13,714 nucleotides of DNA from Actinomycetota bacterium (GCA_005787665.1 SYAB01000071.1:1-13714); one strand, 5' to 3'; counted from the first letter of the stretch, positions 5,888 through 13,511 are shown. Notes: generated by a model not told the origin, from the letters alone. A program made the numbers and translations.

Positions 5888-7407
5888 CAATTGACGCATT
5901 TGGGGTCGTCGGACCCCGCGGTGAACACCTGCGACGGCAGTGGCGTCTGACCGTCGGATTCGCCGCTGGGAGCGTCCGCGGCCGCCTTGTCGATGACCTC
6001 CCCGGTCGGCAGCGTCCCGTCCAGGCCCGAGCCCGGCCCGGCGTAGTCGTCGGCGAGTACCACCCGCACGGTTCCGGCCGGCACCGCGGGGTCGGCCACC
6101 ACCGGGAGTCCGCCGAGTTCCCGTGCGACGGCCTGGGCGCCGACGTCGTCGGCCGTACCCGCCTGAACCTGGCTCTCGCTCACCTTGGCCGTGTCGTTGT
6201 TGCCGATCGTTCCGGGGAGGAACCCGGTGACCTCCAAGCGCTCCGAGACCGCCCCGGCCAGGCCGTTGATATCGGTGTCGTTGAGCACGTCGACGGTGGT
6301 CTGGTCGGGGGTGTAGGCGATCTTGGCGGTATTGCCCTGATCCTGGTCCTGCAGCAGCCCCTTCACCCACTCCTGCACCTGCGGCGGGTCCACCCGGACC
6401 ACCGACTGCATGCCGTCATCGCTCCAGCCGTCCTCGGCCAGAACCGGGATGGTGGCGAACGCCACGTTGCCCCCCGCCAACTGCTGCAGTTGCTTGAGGA
6501 AGTCCATCACGTCCCAGCCCGAGGAGATCACCACCGAGCGCTGGATGGCGTCCTGCAGCCGGTTCATGGTGGCCGGGCTGCTCAGCGTCTTGCCCGAAAT
6601 CACCTGGTGGGCAAGGGAAGCCATCACCACCTGCTGGCGAACCACCCGATCGAGGTCGCCGCGCGGCAGTTCGTGGCGCTGGCGCACGAAGCTCAGCGCC
6701 TGCGGACCGTCCAGTCGCTGCCAGCCGGCCGGGAAGTCGGCACCGGACAGTGGTTCGTAGACAGCTTCCTTCAGGCACACCTCGACACCGCCGAGGGCGT
6801 CGGTGATCAGGGAGAAGCCGAGCAGGCCGATCTCGGCGTAGTGGTCGACGGTGACTCCGGTGAGGTCGGCCACGGTCCCGATCAGCGCATTGCGACCGGC
6901 CTCCACGGCCTGCGGTTCGGCCTGGGCCGCATCCATCCCCTGGTTCTCGACGAGTTCGATCATCCGATCGAGTTTGACCTGTCCGTAGACGCCGTTGATC
7001 TTCGTCTTGCCCAGGTCCGGAGCCTCGACGTAGGAGTCGCGCGGGATCGAGATCGCGGTGGCGGATCGGCCGTTGTGGGGGATGCGGACCAGGATGATGG
7101 TGTCGGTGTTGGTGGCCGCCTCGTCCCCGGCGTGCAACTGGGCCAGTTCGGCATCCGACAACGGGTTCCCGTGGGCGTCGGTGCGGCTGTCCACCCCGAC
7201 CATCAGGATGTCGACCGCGCCGTCGTCATCGTCGCCGCGGCCGCCCAGCATGGCCGTGGTGAAGTGGAAGATCCCGTTCTCGAAGGACCGGACCGACCCC
7301 CAGGCCACCCCGGTGCCGAGGACGACGGTCACGGCGAGCAGGGCGAGCACGGTGCGCGCGACCGGCCGCGCCCGCGTCACACCCGTCACTTGTGTCTCAT
7401 CTGGCAC
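5887..7407 (-). CDS. LytR-CpsA-Psr (LCP) family cell-wall ligase with LytR_C domain (Rv3267/Lcp1-like)
   Basis: A 506-residue type II membrane protein: a short cytoplasmic N-terminus, one membrane helix (about 17-37), then an extracytoplasmic LCP domain (about 64-290) and a C-terminal LytR_C domain (about 368-455). LCP signatures are GVDSRTD (71-77), TNTDTIILVRI (99-109), SIPRDSYV (120-127), KINGVYG (136-142) and FVRQRHELPRGDLDRVVRQQ (240-259), which hold the acidic and Arg residues that bind pyrophosphate. The family transfers lipid-linked glycopolymers to peptidoglycan; the mycobacterial relative Lcp1 joins arabinogalactan to peptidoglycan. The GTG start at 7407 is supported by TAGCCT 6 nt upstream and by the correct distance to the membrane helix. 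It is divergent from rmlD, whose product feeds the same polymer, and is first gene of a coupled operon. The Ser/Gly/Pro-rich C-terminus ends in KCVN. Confidence 0.95.
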   Translation of the reverse strand: MPDETQVTGVTRARPVARTVLALLAVTVVLGTGVAWGSVRSFENGIFHFTTAMLGGRGDDDDGAVDILMVGVDSRTDAHGNPLSDAELAQLHAGDEAATNTDTIILVRIPHNGRSATAISIPRDSYVEAPDLGKTKINGVYGQVKLDRMIELVENQGMDAAQAEPQAVEAGRNALIGTVADLTGVTVDHYAEIGLLGFSLITDALGGVEVCLKEAVYEPLSGADFPAGWQRLDGPQALSFVRQRHELPRGDLDRVVRQQVVMASLAHQVISGKTLSSPATMNRLQDAIQRSVVISSGWDVMDFLKQLQQLAGGNVAFATIPVLAEDGWSDDGMQSVVRVDPPQVQEWVKGLLQDQDQGNTAKIAYTPDQTTVDVLNDTDINGLAGAVSERLEVTGFLPGTIGNNDTAKVSESQVQAGTADDVGAQAVARELGGLPVVADPAVPAGTVRVVLADDYAGPGSGLDGTLPTGEVIDKAAADAPSGESDGQTPLPSQVFTAGSDDPKCVN

Positions 7408-7474
7408 CAGCCCAGGCTACTGTCCGGTCGGGCGCATCCCGGGTAGCCGAACCCGGCGTGCCAGACTCGTCGGC
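7408..7474. promoter_or_regulatory. Divergent promoter region between the LCP gene and rmlD
   Basis: Only 67 bp separate the two GTG starts. On the minus strand TAGCCT (7419-7414) lies 6 nt before the LCP start, a good leaderless -10. On the plus strand the best candidate is CAGACT (7462-7467), 7 nt before the rmlD GTG, which misses the first T of TANNNT and is weak. No Shine-Dalgarno precedes either start and no -35 stands out. Confidence 0.45.
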
Positions 7475-8353
7475 GTGGCGAAACGGATGGTGGTGACCGG
7501 CGCGGGCGGCCAGGTCGGGCGTTTTCTCAGCGCGGAGGCCGCCCGGCAGGGCTATCACGTGCACGCGCTGACCCGCCGGGACCTCGACATCACCGATCCG
7601 GCGGCCGCCGGGGAGCATGTGCAGGCCGGCGATGTGGTGATCAACTGTGCGGCCTTCACCAACGTTGACGCTTCCGAGGCCGAACCGGACACCGCCCACG
7701 CCGTCAACGCGGTGGGTCCGGGCAACCTGGCCCGGGCCTGTGCGGCGGCCGGCGCGCGACTGGTGCACATCTCCACGGACTATGTCTTCAGCGGTGATCT
7801 CGGCCGGCCGTACGAGATCAGCGACCCTACCGGCCCGCTGAGCGTCTACGGGCGCTCCAAACTCGAGGGGGAACTCGCCGTGCACGCCGCTCTGCCGGAC
7901 GCCACCGTTGTGCGCACCTCCTGGGTCTACACCGGCGACACCGGCAACGATTTCGTCGCGGTGATGCGCAGGCTGGCGGCGGGCGAGGGGACCATCGACG
8001 TGGTCGCCGATCAGAGTGGCTCGCCGACCTACGCCCGCGACCTGGTCAGCGCCCTGCTGGAGATTGCCGCGGGCGCCACGACGGCACCGGTCCTGCATGT
8101 CGCCAACGCCGGCGCGGCCAGTCGCTTCGATCAGGCCCGCGCGGTGTTCGCCGCAGTGGGCGCCGACCCGGAGCGGGTCCGGCCGGTCGGTACCGACGCC
8201 GTCCCGCGCCCGGCGCACCGGCCGGTCTTCTCGGCGCTGTCGATGGTCGGGTCGGCGCGGGCCGGACTCACCCCGTTACGGCCATGGCGCGCGGCACTCG
8301 CCGAGGCGGTTGCGGTGGCCGAGGACGGCAGCCCGATACCCTCGACGCCGTGA
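7475..8353 (+). CDS. rmlD: dTDP-4-dehydrorhamnose reductase RmlD
   Basis: A 292-residue extended-SDR enzyme performing the last step of dTDP-L-rhamnose synthesis, NADPH reduction of dTDP-4-dehydro-L-rhamnose. The Rossmann motif GAGGQVG is at 9-15. STDYVFSG (100-107) and the catalytic YGRSK (Tyr125, Lys129) follow, with substrate-side motifs VRTSWVYTG (146-154) and QSGSPTYARDL (180-190). Extensive similarity to remembered M. tuberculosis RmlD (Rv3266c), for example DFVAVMRRLAAG and SRFDQARAVF, makes the name secure. The start is GTG 7475 (VAKRMVVTGAGG); an ATG four codons later is possible, while the longer open frame upstream is antisense to the LCP gene. Its stop overlaps the wbbL start (GTGA). 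The dTDP-rhamnose is used by the next gene product for the arabinogalactan linker. Confidence 0.96.
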   Translation: MAKRMVVTGAGGQVGRFLSAEAARQGYHVHALTRRDLDITDPAAAGEHVQAGDVVINCAAFTNVDASEAEPDTAHAVNAVGPGNLARACAAAGARLVHISTDYVFSGDLGRPYEISDPTGPLSVYGRSKLEGELAVHAALPDATVVRTSWVYTGDTGNDFVAVMRRLAAGEGTIDVVADQSGSPTYARDLVSALLEIAAGATTAPVLHVANAGAASRFDQARAVFAAVGADPERVRPVGTDAVPRPAHRPVFSALSMVGSARAGLTPLRPWRAALAEAVAVAEDGSPIPSTP

Positions 8354-9243
8354 CTGACGCACCGGCCCTGACCGTCGTCACGGTGACCTATTCGCCGGGC
8401 TCGCACCTCGACCGGTTCCTGTCGTCGTTGACCGTGGCCACCGACCGGCCGGTGCGGGTGGTGATCGCCGACAACGGGTCCACCGACGGCGCGCCGGAGG
8501 AGGCGCTGGTGCGCTATCCGGGCACCGAACTGGTGCGCACCGGCGCCAACCTGGGCTACGGGACCGCCGTCAACCGGGCGATGGCCACGGTGCCGCCCGA
8601 TGAGGAGTTCGTGCTGGTCGCCAACCCCGACGTGACCTGGGGGCCGGGCAGTATCGACGCCTTGCTCGAGGCGGCCCGCCGCTGGCCGCTGGCCGGCACC
8701 CTGGGCCCGCTGATCCGGGACCCCGACGGCGCGGTCTATCCGTCGGCCCGGCACCTGCCCAGCCTGATTCGCGGCGGGATGCATGCGGTGGTCGGGTTCG
8801 CCTGGAAGGCCAACCCCTGGACGAAGTCCTACCGCCAGGAACGTGTCGAACCCGCCGAGCGTCCGGTCGGCTGGCTGTCGGGCTCCTGTCTACTGGTACG
8901 GCGCAAGGCCTTCGACGAGATCGGCGGCTTCGACGAGCGCTACTTCATGTACATGGAGGATGTCGACCTCGGCGACCGGCTGGGCCGGTCGGGCTGGCTC
9001 AACGTCTACGTTCCGGGTGCGGAGATCCTGCACGACAAGGGACACTCGACCGGCCGCGACCCGGCCACCAACCTTCGCGCCCATCACACGAGCACCTATA
9101 TTTACCTCTCCGACCGCCACAGCCGGCGCTGGCAGGCTCCGCTGCGGTGGACCATCAAGGGCGCGCTGCGGGCACGCGCGCAGGCGGCGGTGCGCAAGTC
9201 CCGCCGGGAGCGGGGCGAAACGATGCCGAGGGGAAACCGATGA
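8350..9243 (+). CDS. wbbL: Rhamnosyltransferase WbbL (GlcNAc-diphosphoryl-polyprenol linker synthesis)
   Basis: A 297-residue GT-A fold, family 2 glycosyltransferase. It transfers rhamnose from dTDP-L-rhamnose to decaprenyl-PP-GlcNAc, making the linker on which galactan is built at the cytoplasmic face of the membrane. Seen are the nucleotide-sugar fold start LTVVTVTYSP (7-16), DNGSTDG (41-47), ANLGYGTAVNRAM (66-78), the metal-binding-type motif NPDV (92-95), SGSCLLVRR (178-186) and GGFDERYFMYMEDVDLGDRL (192-211) with the catalytic-type acidic residues. The C-terminus is basic and has no membrane helix. The GTG start overlaps the rmlD stop by 4 bases, and the stop overlaps the manB ATG (ATGA), so the three are co-translated. 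The specific activity rests on similarity and gene order with Rv3265c. Confidence 0.94.
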   Translation: MTDAPALTVVTVTYSPGSHLDRFLSSLTVATDRPVRVVIADNGSTDGAPEEALVRYPGTELVRTGANLGYGTAVNRAMATVPPDEEFVLVANPDVTWGPGSIDALLEAARRWPLAGTLGPLIRDPDGAVYPSARHLPSLIRGGMHAVVGFAWKANPWTKSYRQERVEPAERPVGWLSGSCLLVRRKAFDEIGGFDERYFMYMEDVDLGDRLGRSGWLNVYVPGAEILHDKGHSTGRDPATNLRAHHTSTYIYLSDRHSRRWQAPLRWTIKGALRARAQAAVRKSRRERGETMPRGNR

Positions 9244-10331
9244 CGAACGAGCCGACGGAGCAGGCCGGCGTCGACGCCGTGATCCTGGTGGGCGGCAAGG
9301 GAACCCGGCTGCGGCCGTTGACCCTGTCCGCACCCAAGCCGATGCTGCCGACCGCGGGCCTGCCGTTCCTGACCCACCTGCTGTCCCGGATCGCCGACGC
9401 CGGAATCCGGCACGTCGTCCTGGGAACCTCCTACAAGGCGGAGACGTTCGAGGCCGAGTTCGGCGACGGCTCCGCGCTCGGACTCGAGATCGACTACGTC
9501 GTCGAGGAGCATCCGCTGGGCACCGGCGGCGGGATCGCCAACGTCGCGGGGAAGTTGCGCGGCGACACCGTCATGGTGTTCAACGGCGACGTGCTCTCCG
9601 GGATGGACCTCGGGGAGATGCTGGCCACCCACCGCGACCGCGACGCCGACGTCACGCTGCACCTGGTCCGGGTCAGCGACCCGCGGGCGTTCGGTTCTGT
9701 GCCCACCGACGCCGACGGCAATGTGCTGGCCTTCCTGGAGAAGACCGAGGACCCGCCGACCGACCAGATCAACGCGGGCACTTACATTTTTGCGCGCAGT
9801 GTCATCGACCGCATCCCGCGTGGCCGCGAGGTCTCGGTGGAGCGTGAGGTCTTCCCGTCGTTGCTGGCCGGCGGGGCCAAGGTATGTGGTTACGTCGACG
9901 CCACCTACTGGCGCGATATGGGCACCCCCGAGGACTTCGTGCGCGGCTCGGCTGATCTGGTGCGCGGGATCGCCCCGTCCCCGGCGTTGGAGGGCCGGCG
10001 CGGGGAGAGCCTGGTGCACGACGGCGCCTCGGTGGCTCCGGGGGCCCTGTTGTACGGCGGTACGGTTGTCGGCCGCGGCGCCGAGATCGGCCCGGGGGTC
10101 CGGCTGGACGGCGCGGTGATCTTCGACGGCGCCCGTATCGACGCCGGAGCCGTGGTCGAGCGCTCCATCATCGGTTTCGGCGCGCGGATCGGCCCGCGCG
10201 CGCTGATCCGCGACGGCGTGATCGGCGACGGGGCCGACATCGGCGCCCGGTGCGAGTTGCTGCGCGGTGCCCGAGTCTGGCCCGGGGTGCTCATCCCGGA
10301 CTGCGGCATCCGCTACTCCAGCGACATCTGA
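9240..10331 (+). CDS. manB: Mannose-1-phosphate guanylyltransferase-type sugar nucleotidyltransferase (ManB/Rv3264c-like)
   Basis: A 363-residue NDP-sugar pyrophosphorylase. In mycobacteria this protein is reported to make GDP-mannose from mannose-1-phosphate and GTP, the donor precursor for phosphatidylinositol mannosides and lipoarabinomannan. The N-terminal nucleotidyltransferase domain has VGGKGTRLRPLT (17-28), the lysine in KPML (33-36), GTGGGIANV (94-102), FNGDVL (114-119) and FLEKTEDPPTDQINAGTYIF (165-184). The C-terminal left-handed beta-helix of hexapeptide repeats spans about 256-350 (GASVAP, GRGAEIGPGV, GARIDAGAVV and so on). The ATG at 9240 overlaps the wbbL stop; an open extension upstream is inside wbbL. 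The last 19 bases overlap the convergent NUDIX gene. GTP versus other NTP specificity cannot be read from the sequence, and the sequence also resembles glucose-1-phosphate enzymes. Confidence 0.92.
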   Translation: MTNEPTEQAGVDAVILVGGKGTRLRPLTLSAPKPMLPTAGLPFLTHLLSRIADAGIRHVVLGTSYKAETFEAEFGDGSALGLEIDYVVEEHPLGTGGGIANVAGKLRGDTVMVFNGDVLSGMDLGEMLATHRDRDADVTLHLVRVSDPRAFGSVPTDADGNVLAFLEKTEDPPTDQINAGTYIFARSVIDRIPRGREVSVEREVFPSLLAGGAKVCGYVDATYWRDMGTPEDFVRGSADLVRGIAPSPALEGRRGESLVHDGASVAPGALLYGGTVVGRGAEIGPGVRLDGAVIFDGARIDAGAVVERSIIGFGARIGPRALIRDGVIGDGADIGARCELLRGARVWPGVLIPDCGIRYSSDI

Positions 10332-10864
10332 CGGCGGCGGTAGGCCGCCACCAGCCGGGCCAACCCGGCATCGACGTCGCCGGGCAGCGCGTCGATCGGC
10401 CACCACCGCAGGTCCAGTGACTCCGCGCTGATCGCCGGCCGGGCCCCGGCCGGCGCGGTGGCGATGAACTCCAGATCCAGATGGCGGGTCGGCACGCCCA
10501 GCGAGCAGGTCAGCGCGTGGGCATGGATGGCCGCCACCGTCGGGTCGACCTGCAGGTCCGGGATGCCGGACTCCTCGGTGGCCTCCCGCAGCGCGGCCGC
10601 GACGATGTCGGGATCGGTGTCCTCACAGTGCCCGCCCAGTTGCACCCAGCGGCCCAGCCGGGGGTGCAGGGTCAGCAGAGCCTGTGTGCCGGTGTGGTCG
10701 ACCACCAGCGCCGAGGCGGTGATATGGCCGGGAACGCAGGATCGTCGGCACCCGTCGGGGCGCGCGTCGAGGAAAGCCAGCATCGCCGTGCGCAGCGCGT
10801 CCTGATCGGGGTCGGGGGCCCGCCAGCCGGTCAACGCGGCGACCGCCGAGGCGTGCAGAGTCAT
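10313..10864 (-). CDS. NUDIX hydrolase
   Basis: A 183-residue Nudix-fold protein, expected to cleave a nucleoside-diphosphate-linked substrate with a divalent metal. The Nudix box runs from GGHCEDTD (77-84) to REATEESGI (93-101). The REATEE part is canonical, but the stretch before it is one residue longer than the classical G-x5-E-x7-REUxEExGU, and Asp84 or Glu81 must stand in for the first Glu. Other fold landmarks are [10 protein letters not shown] (47-56) and [14 protein letters not shown] (149-162). The ATG overlaps the fbiB stop as ATGA, so it is translationally coupled third in the fbiA-fbiB operon. The 3' end overlaps the convergent manB by 19 bases. A role linked to F420 metabolism, such as clearing a nucleotide by-product or damaged intermediate, is suggested only by this coupling. 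The substrate is unknown. Confidence 0.92.
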   Translation of the reverse strand: MTLHASAVAALTGWRAPDPDQDALRTAMLAFLDARPDGCRRSCVPGHITASALVVDHTGTQALLTLHPRLGRWVQLGGHCEDTDPDIVAAALREATEESGIPDLQVDPTVAAIHAHALTCSLGVPTRHLDLEFIATAPAGARPAISAESLDLRWWPIDALPGDVDAGLARLVAAYRRRQMSLE

Positions 10865-12216
10865 CGGCGCACCAGCAGCTCACCCGGCGGGCCGGGGTCG
10901 CGGGGCCCGGACGGCCCGGCGGGATAGCCGATCGCGACGGCGCCGAGCGGCTCCCAGTCCGGCGGTAGCCGGTACACCGATCGCAGGGTGTCGGCGGCGA
11001 AGATCGTCGACCCGATCCAGCAACTACCGACCTCGCGGACGGCGAGGGCCACCAGCAGTCCCTGCACGGCCGCGCCGGCGGCGACGGTGAACATGGTGTG
11101 CTCGGCGGCGGTGCGCGCCGGGTCGGGATAGTGGTGCGCACCGCCGGATTCGCCGGCCACCAGGATCGGGATCACCACCTCCGGGGCGTCATAGAGGATT
11201 TGTCCGCGGGCGACCCGGCGTTCGATCTCCTCGGCCGGCCGACCGTCGCGGGACAAGTCGGCGCGCCACGCGTCACGCATTCGGTCGAGCAGTTCGGTGC
11301 GCCGTGCAGGGTCGGTGAGCCAGAGGAAACGCACCGGCCGGGTGTGGTGCGGGGCCGGGGCGGTCAGCGCCTCGGCGACCGCGGCCTCGATCACTGCCGG
11401 ATCGACCGCACGGTCGGCGAAGTCACGCACCGAACGGCGCATCAACAGGGCCTGGCGGCGACCGAGATCAATTGCCTCTGCGGTGCCGAGCCAGAACAGG
11501 TCCTCGGTCCCGCCGCGGATCAGTCCGGCCGCACAGGAGCCGTCGTCTGACTGCGTGAGCCCGCGCAGTACCGCGACCGGAACCCCGGTCAGCTTGCCCT
11601 TGACCAGATCGGCTGCGGCGGCGATCTCGTCGGCGACCGCCACCTCGGTCACCAGCAGTTCGTTGCCGTGGCTGTCGCTGGCACCGGCGTAGCTGTGCAA
11701 CACCGGCACCCCGGCCGAACCGATCGCGGCGTCGGTTTGGCCGTTGCGCCAGGCCCGGCCCATCGTGTCGGTGATCACCACGCCGACGTCGACCCCGGCG
11801 AGCACGCGAAGTGCCGAACGCAGTCGGGCCGCGCTGGCGTCGGGGTCGGCGGGCAAGAGCGCCAGTTCCGTTGTGTCGATGTTGGATCCGTCCACTCCGG
11901 CCGCCGCCTGGACGAGACCCTGGCGATTCTCGGTAATCAGGGTGCGTCCCTTGCGGGCCAGGATGCGCACCGCCTCCTGCTCGATCAGATTGCGGCGCAG
12001 TGCATCCCGTTCCTCGGGGTCGGCAGGCGCGGGTACGACACGACCCTCGCACTTGGACACCACCTTGCTGGTGACCACGACGACGTCGCCGTCCCGGAGC
12101 CAGGGCGCCGCAGCCACGATGGCGGCGGCGAGGTCGTCGCCGGGGCGGAACTCCGGAAGTCCTACGATCGGAAGGATTTCCAGACGTGCTGCGCTGCCGT
12201 GTTCGATCACGGCCAC
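10861..12216 (-). CDS. fbiB: Coenzyme F420:L-glutamate ligase / dehydro-F420-0 reductase FbiB
   Basis: A 451-residue two-domain enzyme of F420 maturation. The N-terminal CofE-like domain (about 12-245) adds gamma-linked glutamates; visible are [17 protein letters not shown] (43-59), [20 protein letters not shown] (147-166) and [15 protein letters not shown] (194-208). The C-terminal nitroreductase-like FMN domain (about 250-451) reduces dehydro-F420-0; visible are RRSVRDF (260-266), APAPHHTRP (286-294) and [10 protein letters not shown] (397-406). The start is ambiguous: GTG 12216 matches the length of M. tuberculosis FbiB as I remember it, whereas GTG 12210 gives a 4-base GTGA overlap with fbiA. 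Either way it is coupled to fbiA. The fused domain order matches actinobacterial FbiB rather than stand-alone archaeal CofE. Confidence 0.97.
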   Translation of the reverse strand: MAVIEHGSAARLEILPIVGLPEFRPGDDLAAAIVAAAPWLRDGDVVVVTSKVVSKCEGRVVPAPADPEERDALRRNLIEQEAVRILARKGRTLITENRQGLVQAAAGVDGSNIDTTELALLPADPDASAARLRSALRVLAGVDVGVVITDTMGRAWRNGQTDAAIGSAGVPVLHSYAGASDSHGNELLVTEVAVADEIAAAADLVKGKLTGVPVAVLRGLTQSDDGSCAAGLIRGGTEDLFWLGTAEAIDLGRRQALLMRRSVRDFADRAVDPAVIEAAVAEALTAPAPHHTRPVRFLWLTDPARRTELLDRMRDAWRADLSRDGRPAEEIERRVARGQILYDAPEVVIPILVAGESGGAHHYPDPARTAAEHTMFTVAAGAAVQGLLVALAVREVGSCWIGSTIFAADTLRSVYRLPPDWEPLGAVAIGYPAGPSGPRDPGPPGELLVRR

Positions 12217-13250
12217 CGCCCGGCGAGCTGCAGGCCGGCCCGCACCATGTCGGCGGTGGCTTCGGGATCCGACATCAGCAGTGGGATCGCCTGCACCCCG
12301 ACCCCCGGAATCTGCGCGTCGTCACCGGAGTGAACCAGCCAGTAGTCCAGCAGTCCGGTGGCCGAACGGGCTCCGTAATGCTCGCCCACCGCCTGCGAGG
12401 TGGTCTGGACCCCGATCACCGAAAGGCATTCGTCGGCCATGCCGCGCAACGGCTTTCCGTCCACGATCGGCGAGTATCCGATCACCGGTGCGGTCGTGGA
12501 ACGCAACGCCGCCCGGATTCCGCCGACGGCCAGTATCGCGCCGATGCTCACCACCGGGTTGGACGGTGCCAGCAGGACGACATCGGCACCGGTGATCGCC
12601 TCGAGCACACCCGGTCCGGCGGCGGCCTGCTCAGCGCCGACGTTGGCGAAGCTGTGCGTTGGTATCTTTGCGCGGTAGCGCACCCACCACTCCTGGAAGT
12701 GAATCGCCTTGCGGTCGCCGGTGTCGGGGTCGGTCACCACGACATGGGTTTCGCACCGGTCGTCGCTGGCGGGCAGCAGTGTGGCACCCGGGGACCAGCG
12801 GCCGCACAGCGCCTCGGTCACCTGCGACAGCGGGTAGCCCGCCCGCAACATCTGGCTGCGCACCAGGTGCGTGGCCAGGTCGCGGTCGCCGAGGCCGAAC
12901 CAGTCGGGCTGCACCCCGTAGGCGGCGAGTTCCTCCTTGGCGTGCCAGGTTTCGTCGCGGTGCCCCCAGCCGCGCTGCGGGTCGATGCCGCCGCCCAGGG
13001 TGTACATGCAGGTGTCCAGATCCGGACAGATGCGGACTCCGTACATCCAGGCGTCATCGCCGACGTTGACGACGGCGGTCAGTTCGTGGCCGCCATCGGC
13101 CTGAGCGGTCAGTTCGTGGCCGCCATCGGCGTGAGCGGTCAGTTCGTGGCCGCCGGTGCTCTCGCCGAACTGGCCCAGGCCCAGCAGACGCTGGACGCCG
13201 AGCAGGAATCGGGCACCCCCGATACCGCCGACCAGAACGGTGACTTTCAC
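12207..13250 (-). CDS. fbiA: 2-phospho-L-lactate (phosphoenolpyruvyl) transferase FbiA, with internal tandem repeat
   Basis: A 347-residue CofD/FbiA enzyme. In mycobacteria it transfers the phosphoenolpyruvyl group from its GDP-activated donor to Fo, giving dehydro-F420-0. The N-terminal Rossmann-like segment [20 protein letters not shown] is residues 1-20. The active-site stretch VVNVGDDAW is 60-68. Other conserved blocks are [14 protein letters not shown] (75-88), RDETWHA (98-104), [14 protein letters not shown] (118-131) and [16 protein letters not shown] (227-242). The GTG at 13250 matches the start of M. tuberculosis FbiA in remembered alignment and has TAGTGT 8 nt upstream. Residues about 34-59 are a 10-residue repeat (GGHELTA plus linker, nearly three copies) in a loop just before the active site, and account for most of the extra length over the M. 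tuberculosis protein. It is first in a coupled operon with fbiB and the NUDIX gene. Confidence 0.97.
   Translation of the reverse strand: MKVTVLVGGIGGARFLLGVQRLLGLGQFGESTGGHELTAHADGGHELTAQADGGHELTAVVNVGDDAWMYGVRICPDLDTCMYTLGGGIDPQRGWGHRDETWHAKEELAAYGVQPDWFGLGDRDLATHLVRSQMLRAGYPLSQVTEALCGRWSPGATLLPASDDRCETHVVVTDPDTGDRKAIHFQEWWVRYRAKIPTHSFANVGAEQAAAGPGVLEAITGADVVLLAPSNPVVSIGAILAVGGIRAALRSTTAPVIGYSPIVDGKPLRGMADECLSVIGVQTTSQAVGEHYGARSATGLLDYWLVHSGDDAQIPGVGVQAIPLLMSDPEATADMVRAGLQLAGRWP
13075..13154. repeat. 30 bp tandem direct repeat inside fbiA (2.7 copies)
   Basis: Copies are 13075-13104, 13105-13134 and a 20 bp partial copy 13135-13154. The unit begins GCGGTCAGTTCGTGGCCGCC on the plus strand. 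The two full copies differ at one base (C13101 versus G13131), giving His40 versus Gln50 in FbiA. The unit length is a multiple of three, so expansion keeps the reading frame. There are no spacers, so this is not CRISPR-like. Confidence 0.97.
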
Positions 13251-13258
13251 ACCGACCG

Positions 13259-13264
13259 ACACTA
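13259..13264 (-). promoter_or_regulatory. Candidate -10 element for leaderless fbiA
   Basis: Minus-strand TAGTGT fits TANNNT and is 8 nt before the fbiA GTG. No Shine-Dalgarno and no clear -35 are present. It supports the GTG at 13250 as start and transcription initiating at or very near that codon. Confidence 0.45.
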
Positions 13265-13379
13265 GGCGGTGGCCGGCGGCACGCCGCAGGCGGTCACGGT
13301 GACGTAACTCGCAAGACACGCCGCGGCGTCGACACGCCGGATTGGGTTACGAAAGTGGTAGTGAATTCGGGCGATCGGC

Positions 13380-13408
13380 TTGACCACCGAACCCCGGCAC
13401 TGTCTAAT
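13380..13408 (+). promoter_or_regulatory. SigA-type promoter for whiB2
   Basis: TTGACC (13380-13385) and TCTAAT (13403-13408) are each one base from consensus and are separated by exactly 17 nt. Transcription would start near 13415 and give a leader of about 110 nt before the whiB2 ATG. It is the best canonical promoter in the window. Confidence 0.65.
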
Positions 13409-13463
13409 CACAGCAGTGTCATTTCCCGGTCGACCTGCCGGTTTCGGTGTCGCAGACCGTGAT

Positions 13464-13479
13464 TCGACCACATGTTCGA
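13464..13479. promoter_or_regulatory. Candidate LexA (SOS) box upstream of whiB2
   Basis: TCGACC-ACAT-GTTCGA matches the mycobacterial LexA box TCGAAC-N4-GTTCGA at 11 of 12 defined positions, and the flanking T and A extend the dyad. It lies 44 bp before the whiB2 ATG and about 50 bp downstream of the predicted start of the TTGACC/TCTAAT promoter. LexA there would act as a roadblock, or on a second promoter near the AT-rich TTAAAT at 13481-13486. Binding is inference. Confidence 0.5.
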
Positions 13480-13511
13480 ATTAAATAGACACCACACGAC
13501 GACATCAGGTG

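Noticed and set aside
6490..7446. 318-codon plus-strand frame opposite the LCP gene
   Set aside because: Shadow of the LCP coding frame; no recognisable domain and no start context.
9102..10406. 434-codon minus-strand frame opposite manB
   Set aside because: Shadow of manB; the hexapeptide repeat of manB creates an apparently repetitive antisense protein.
13075..13154. CRISPR-like array
   Set aside because: Units are directly adjacent without spacers, only 2.7 copies, and in frame inside a conserved gene.
12186..13265. 359-codon plus-strand frame opposite fbiA with SGQFVAAIG repeats
   Set aside because: It is antisense to a clear FbiA; the repeat is explained by the 30 bp tandem repeat coding GGHELTA units in fbiA.
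13318..13329. 12 bp perfect palindrome ACGCCGCGGCGT upstream of fbiA
   Set aside because: All but its end bases are G or C, so such a palindrome is easily expected in this GC-rich DNA; I have no matching operator to propose.
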